A DNA stretch of 64,000 bases from contig MU385962.1 in assembly GCA_022497145.1 (NCBI GenBank), positions 35,613 to 99,612 on the forward strand, written 5' to 3'. A program made the position numbers and the translations under genes. The stretch is from Rostrohypoxylon terebratum. Lineage: Eukaryota; Ascomycota; Sordariomycetes; Xylariales; Hypoxylaceae. Below the pieces are notes generated by a model. It made no database searches. It was not told the DNA's origin and saw nothing but the letters and a program-made list of their open reading frames with translations. Of this stretch, positions 59,234 to 64,000 are shown piece by piece. Each line of letters opens with the position of its first letter. The stretch's first letter is position 1.

Positions 59234-62200
59234 ATGATGTCTTCATCCTGGACAGATCACTCTGCAGAAATTACGTCACAGGAATCCAGTGAGCCTTCTG
59301 AGGCTCTCAATTTCCTTGAAGTTCTTACTTCAACACCACTGCCAACCTGGACATCTGGTAGTTTATCTCTTTACCCAACCGATTATTTCAAGCTGCCACG
59401 TTCTGCGGGCTCAGGGGGCTTCGCCACCGTTCAAGTTGCGCAGAAGGCGGACGACGGCCGGCTAGTTGCGGTCAAGCGATCTCACGCCTCTATATCATTC
59501 GATAGAGACTTTGCCAAACTAACACTCGAGCTACGAATTCTTGCACATGAACGCTTGCGCCCCCATCGGCATATTCTGGACATTCTGGCTCTTTGTCTCG
59601 ATGGCTCCACCGAGCTTATTTTTCTTGGTCTCGTGTTAGAATACTCAAGTCTTGGACACCTAGCCAACTTCCTCGATAAACGCCGCAAAGAGCATGGAGG
59701 ATTTCCAGTTTCGGAAACGACCAAACTCGTGAGCCAGGTGAGTTGTGGTTTGGCCGCGCTTCACGAGGAACTTATATGCCACGGAGATATCAAAACACAG
59801 AACGTACTAGTATTCTCTGAACATGGAACATTCATAGCAAAGGTGTCTGACTTTGGAAGTGCGGTTATTCCAGAAAGTCCCAATTCCCAGGCTCGTGTAG
59901 CCTGTCCTGTTGGTACACCATTGTTGTCAGCCCCAGAGATTTCGGGCATGCGTTTTACTAAATTGACTCTTCCGGACATCCATGCAGCAATCCGAACAGA
60001 TGTGTATTCCTTTGGGTTGCTTCTTTGGGAGGCTTTAAAGAATGGTGATTCATATTTTGATGTTGGCTGGATGGAGGGAGGGGGGCGCACACAGGACGAC
60101 GATAGGGAGGGATTTCTGCAAGCTATGCCAGCCGAAGGTCTGTTATCCCGAAGCAAAGAATTTCTCTTACATGTAGAGATGGACTCTGAGTTGCGTATGA
60201 GAGTTGAGTCTGTGTTCGATAAATGTTTGCGGAACGACCCTTTTGAACGTGGCTCTATGTCGGAGCTCAATCAACTGCTATGTCCTGGTACTGGAATCAG
60301 GTATATTCACCTGTTGGAATCCTTTTCTCATTGGCTCTTGAGAGAATCTTTCATTTTCAAGTTAACTTTACCAGACAGGTACAAACTCAGGATGAAATAT
60401 CCCAGAGCTCCCCACGCAACCACGGCCTAGTTTCGTGGACAACGAACAACTCCTTCTTTGAGGTGATTACTCCCCTAGGAAACTCTTTAGTTTTTTGTCT
60501 CTTCTTCTATAGGTATATGTGGATTATCATTTGAGACTGACAATCCTGGAGCTTCTAGAAAATAATCAGGATACAGCGACAAATATAAATAGACGTATCG
60601 ATCGATATCCTCTAAGTATACAACGACACGTCTTGGAGGCATTAAAAATGCTAGCCATCTCAGCGACATCGACAACAATGCGTGCCCATGCTGCTATGTG
60701 CACGGCTGAATGCTACACACTGGCATATGGTTGTTCCTACGATTGTACCGAAATTCTCCACTGGTTGCAGCGTGCTGCCTCAGAAGGACTGGAACATGCC
60801 CGTCTATGGTACGACAGAGTACAAGAGACTATCGGGCAAGCAAAATGCGGTGATTTAGCCCTTGCAGAAACCGATTCGGACATTGCCTATCTTGGTGGGC
60901 AGACCTCGACTTATCTTGTAAACCGAATACATCGTCTTCATGCCGATAAGATTGATGGTGTTCGAATGGCACTAACTCTCATTCAATTGGAAGTTCTGGA
61001 AAACTCGAAAATGCACCTCTCTATCTTCAATAATCTCGAAGATGATTATCCCCCTTATCTCCACGTTGCGGCACTATTGGGTGAAGACTCAAAAGTCATC
61101 GAGTTACTTCAAACAACCAGCATCTCAATGCTTTCCCCAAACGGATTTTCTGCTTTGCATTACGCTTGTATAGGCGGCCGGTTATCAACATTGAAGCTAC
61201 TTCTTCACAATGGAGCTGATGCCTCCGCCTGTGCCGTCTACAGTATTACCCCTTTGCATCTGTGCATCTTTTTCCCACAAGATTCACTGCCTGACGCCGT
61301 TGCGCTACTCATTGATTCTGGTGCCATGATGACCACGGAATCCACCCTAGTCTACTTTTCAGCACATGATATCCTCCTCGTAGGCGATCCGCTCGCATGG
61401 GCGGTTCTAACACGCAACCTTGTTCTCACTAACATTTTGGCACGTTATGCGATAAACCCGTCTAAGATGTACGGCATCAAACTTGCACTTTTGAGATTCT
61501 TTGTTGAAATTGCTGAGAGTCTCCTATCCGTTACTGATATTTCTGAAAACCTTGACCCCCCACAAACCTATAGCGTCCGCAGGCCCTTCAATCACTGGAT
61601 CTCACACGGCCAACAAAGCCGATCCGACATACAGGCCACCATACAACTTGCCCTCAAGTACGGTCTGCTCGACTGCGACAATGCCATACGACGCGCCATC
61701 GCAAGTGCAAGAACGCAAGATAGTCTTCAAGTGGTAGAGGCCTTATTAGAGTCATGTCCTCGCCAGTCACTCACGAGAGTCTATAATCGCAGCAAATCAG
61801 TCGTGACCTATGCTATTGACCGTTCAACGCACAATTCAGCATGGCGTGGGCTTCTGGGCAGCATTGTGGCGCGTCTTTCTACCAGCGACCTGGATGAACA
61901 CGTCATAGATGGTGGAGTCTTCAACTACCTCCATGTAGCTGTTGCTGTGGGAGCTGTAGTGGCGGCTAATGTTCTCATCAAAGCTGGAGCTGACGTGAAT
62001 GTGCGAGCCCGCGACGATGCTGAGCTCACACCTTTACACATCTGTGCTCGGCGTGGCTCTCCTGTTGAGATGTGGTCACTTCTATTGGAGCATGGCGCTG
62101 ACTTAAGTGCTAGGGATAGACTGGCCAAGATCATGCCTTTGCAAGTTGCCATTATGGAACGGCGCTCCCAACCTATGCAACATGATCTACTGCAATTGAT

Positions 62201-62861
62201 TCTCAGATATGCTAATGACTATGTCTGTTCTGATACTTTGCATGGCCTCCTACGTGTATTCGTTCGTTTCGAGCGTGAAAGTATCGACAATTGTTTCCGT
62301 TGGGTACTTTGTCAACAGCGACTAGTTAAGCATGTTAATTCTACTAACGACAATGGCGTCACCATGCTCCATCGCGCAACCTCCTATCTCTGCCACACCG
62401 CCGTAAAGTATCTTCTTAGTGCTGGGGCTGATGCGAGTATCCCGCTGATTTCCAATGGCGTACCGATACTACCGCTCCAGGTTGTTTGCTTTCGTGGAAG
62501 ATTTATACGCGAATGGGCACGCAGTGAAGACTCTGGGATCCAACTGGAGGTTGAAAATATGGAACCACAGTTGCAAAAGCTCTTGGATGAGACCATCAAG
62601 ATTGCCATGGAGTTGCTCGAGTGGCATACTGAGCAGGGGGACAGAAGCTTCGAAGGCATAACCAAGATACATTTAATTTACCAGATGCGGGCAGTCGAAC
62701 AGCAAGAAAGACTTGGGATCCCATATAGCTCTAGTACTAATATCTTGGGCGCGTGGCCCAGCCTGGCTCATAAAGTTACTCCGGAAGAGCTCCAAATTGC
62801 CACCGATGACTACGAAACAAAGGCAATCGAGGATTGTCTTAGCATAATAGCAGCTAGATAA
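59234..62861 (+). CDS. Protein kinase fused to SEL1-like and ankyrin repeats
   Basis: Exons 59234-60300, 60375-60462 and 60513-62861, giving 1167 residues. The kinase domain (about residues 50-340) looks active: GSGGFATV loop, VAVK Lys81, HGDIKTQN with Asp185 (HGD instead of HRD), DFG 206-208, LSAPEI. After it come a helical SEL1-like part (AECYTLAYGCS..., WLQRAASEGLEHARLW) and then ankyrin repeats, clearest at NGFSALHYACIGGRLSTLKL, TPLHLCIF, TPLHICARRG, VLIKAGADVNVR and TMLHRATS...LLSAGADAS. This architecture occurs in Pezizomycotina and is tied loosely to signalling and non-self or stress responses. Introns 1 and 2 sit between kinase and repeats. Divergent from the caspase-pseudokinase gene. 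Confidence 0.92.
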
Positions 62862-63048
62862 TCCAGGACTCTGGGCCTTCAAGCATTCAGCTAAATCGGA
62901 TTACAAATTGTAGCGATAAAGAGATAGACAACATGTTCTGTTACTTAGTGACAGCGACTAAGTGTCAAGAGGCTAGGTGATGTACAAATAACGAATTTTC
63001 CGAAACATATCACAACAATAGTGATGACTATTGTTAAAGGGATAATCC

Positions 63049-63468
63049 TTAAGCTGGAACGAGATCATTCTCTCCAAATTCTGCACCTCCGTTCACACTG
63101 TTCATATCTCCATCACAGAGCGTGTATACTTTCGCACGTGGGACGGTCTCAACTAAGTATGGCCCTTGCAATACACGCCCAACATTCTGCACGTAGACCT
63201 TCTGCCCAACTTTAAAAGCGCTTCGCTAGGTACCAAAAGAATAATAGTCAGAAATTATTGTAAATGATTAGATAGCCAGCCCAAGCTAAACTTACCTCTC
63301 CTTTGTCAACTCTAGGTCTTCCTCCGTCTATCTGCTCTTCCTTGACTGGATTAGGACCAGACCTGTTCTTATTGGGGCTATGATAAAACGGAAGATTAGC
63401 GCACATTGGATGTAACATAGAAATATGTAAAGGCTTGATTTCACGGCTCACTTCTTATCGGACATCAT
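63049..63468 (-). CDS. Small unrecognised 91-residue protein
   Basis: Exons 63468-63452, 63377-63296 and 63225-63049 join in frame (ATGATG start, introns GTGAGC...ATAG and GTAAGT...CTAG). The first 35 residues are polar and basic (NKNRSGPNPVKEEQIDGG). The second half, FKVGQKVYVQNVGRVLQGPY and YTLCDGDMNSVNGGAEF, reads like a small SH3/KOW-type beta barrel. The protein has no signal peptide. The start codon overlaps the stop of the gene to its right (TGATG), so the two may be one mis-split transcription unit or very tightly packed. Function unknown. Confidence 0.6.
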
Positions 63469-64000
63469 TCAGTGATGCAGTCGACGTTGGTTACTCCTGA
63501 TTTGATTACTTCGCTTAGCAGAGGCCCAAGGATCCGTAACTTAGAATATAGTTGAGCTCGTCGTTTGATAACTCGATTTACCCTACTGTGAATGGGTTTA
63601 TGTGGTCTGAGTTTTGAAAGGAAATCTCAAGCACTGGTCTTAGACGGTAGAGGGTTTGTCCTCTATTTAATGGAGGGCCGATTTGAAACCTAGGTAGCAA
63701 ACGTAGAGGCGTAGGCAGTGTCGCATCAATCTTACCCATGACAGGAAATCGACCACTCATAGCTAGATGTCCATCGTACCAGCAATCCAAGCCTCGGAAT
63801 GCGCCTGCATGTCTGCCTAAATATGATTATTCATTACCCCAATAACCATGACTGGTTGTTCTAGAGAGTTCCCTATTGCCAACCGTCGGCAGAGTATGCA
63901 TAAAGTGTAAGGCAAACCACCGTTATGAGACCACCCTCCCTTCGTGCCAGCGTAGAAATGCGACGCAAACGCGTCGAGCCATCCCTTGAATGTGTATATA
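63465..64000 (-). CDS. Unrecognised gene, 3' part, runs off the right edge
   Basis: Minus-strand exons at 63539-63465 and 63816-63587 join in frame, ending NPFT-LRILGPLLSEVIKSG...CITE-stop. A further exon reaches the window edge (about 63918-64000, FKGWLDAFASHFYAGTKGGW), tentatively spliced with a 101-nt intron. Conserved-looking segments include LDCWYDGHLAMSGRFP and LPRFQIGPPLNRGQTLYRL. Codon character is good, but no family is recognised. The start and N-terminus are outside the window, and the intron nearest the edge is a guess. Confidence 0.5.

Overview
The window is nuclear DNA of a filamentous ascomycete (Pezizomycotina, most likely Sordariomycetes and possibly Xylariales-like). The evidence is many short introns (about 50-110 nt) with GT...AG ends and CTAAC/CTGAC branch sites, long gene-poor spacers sprinkled with ACCTAGGT/TACCTA motifs, and typical fungal families: WSC sensor, isoamyl-alcohol-oxidase-like FAD enzyme, Bys1/thaumatin-like secreted protein, LipA-NB-ARC NLR, CSC1/OSCA channel, SNIP1/Pml1 and kinase-ankyrin fusion. 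The organism is inferred; no species is claimed.

Layout. 0-11 kb: 3' end of a MYND zinc-finger gene, a secreted FAD oxidase, a secreted TAP-type serine hydrolase, a small secreted Bys1-like protein and a SnoaL/NTF2-like protein with a probable mitochondrial leader. 11-16.4 kb: gene-free spacer. 16.4-21.6 kb: a WSC cell-wall sensor and a WD40/Nup37-like protein. 23.8-28.9 kb: a large minus-strand NLR-type gene (alpha/beta hydrolase + NB-ARC + long disordered tail). 31.9-36.5 kb: an FHA splicing factor (SNIP1/Pml1-like) and an unusual protein with four CX2CX6-7C units. 37-40.9 kb: two divergently transcribed paralogous AIG1/GIMAP-like GTPases with different C-terminal tails (double zinc finger versus a glycine-rich hydrophobic segment). 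42.8-51 kb: an SDR oxidoreductase, an Mx/dynamin-like GTPase with an apparent 1-base frameshift, and a CSC1/OSCA channel with a frame ambiguity. 51.7-53.8 kb: a second TAP-type hydrolase. 54.3-56.3 kb: a decayed, AT-rich stretch with a broken FAD oxidase pseudogene and a small hAT-type element with a perfect 8-bp target-site duplication. 56.5-62.9 kb: a head-to-head pair, one gene fusing a caspase-like protease with a pseudokinase, the other fusing a protein kinase with SEL1-like and ankyrin repeats. 63-64 kb: a 91-residue protein gene and the 3' part of an unrecognised gene, both minus strand.

How the genes may work together. An NLR-type receptor, two AIG1-like GTPases, an Mx-like GTPase, a caspase-pseudokinase and a kinase-ankyrin protein lie within about 40 kb. 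These are architectures linked to innate immunity or regulated cell death, so the right-hand part of the window may be a defence-gene neighbourhood; this is inference. The tightest functional unit visible is the caspase-pseudokinase / kinase-ankyrin pair, whose start codons are only 369 bp apart on opposite strands.

Gene models were built by hand from splice signals, reading frame and family resemblance. Introns flagged as uncertain need transcript data.
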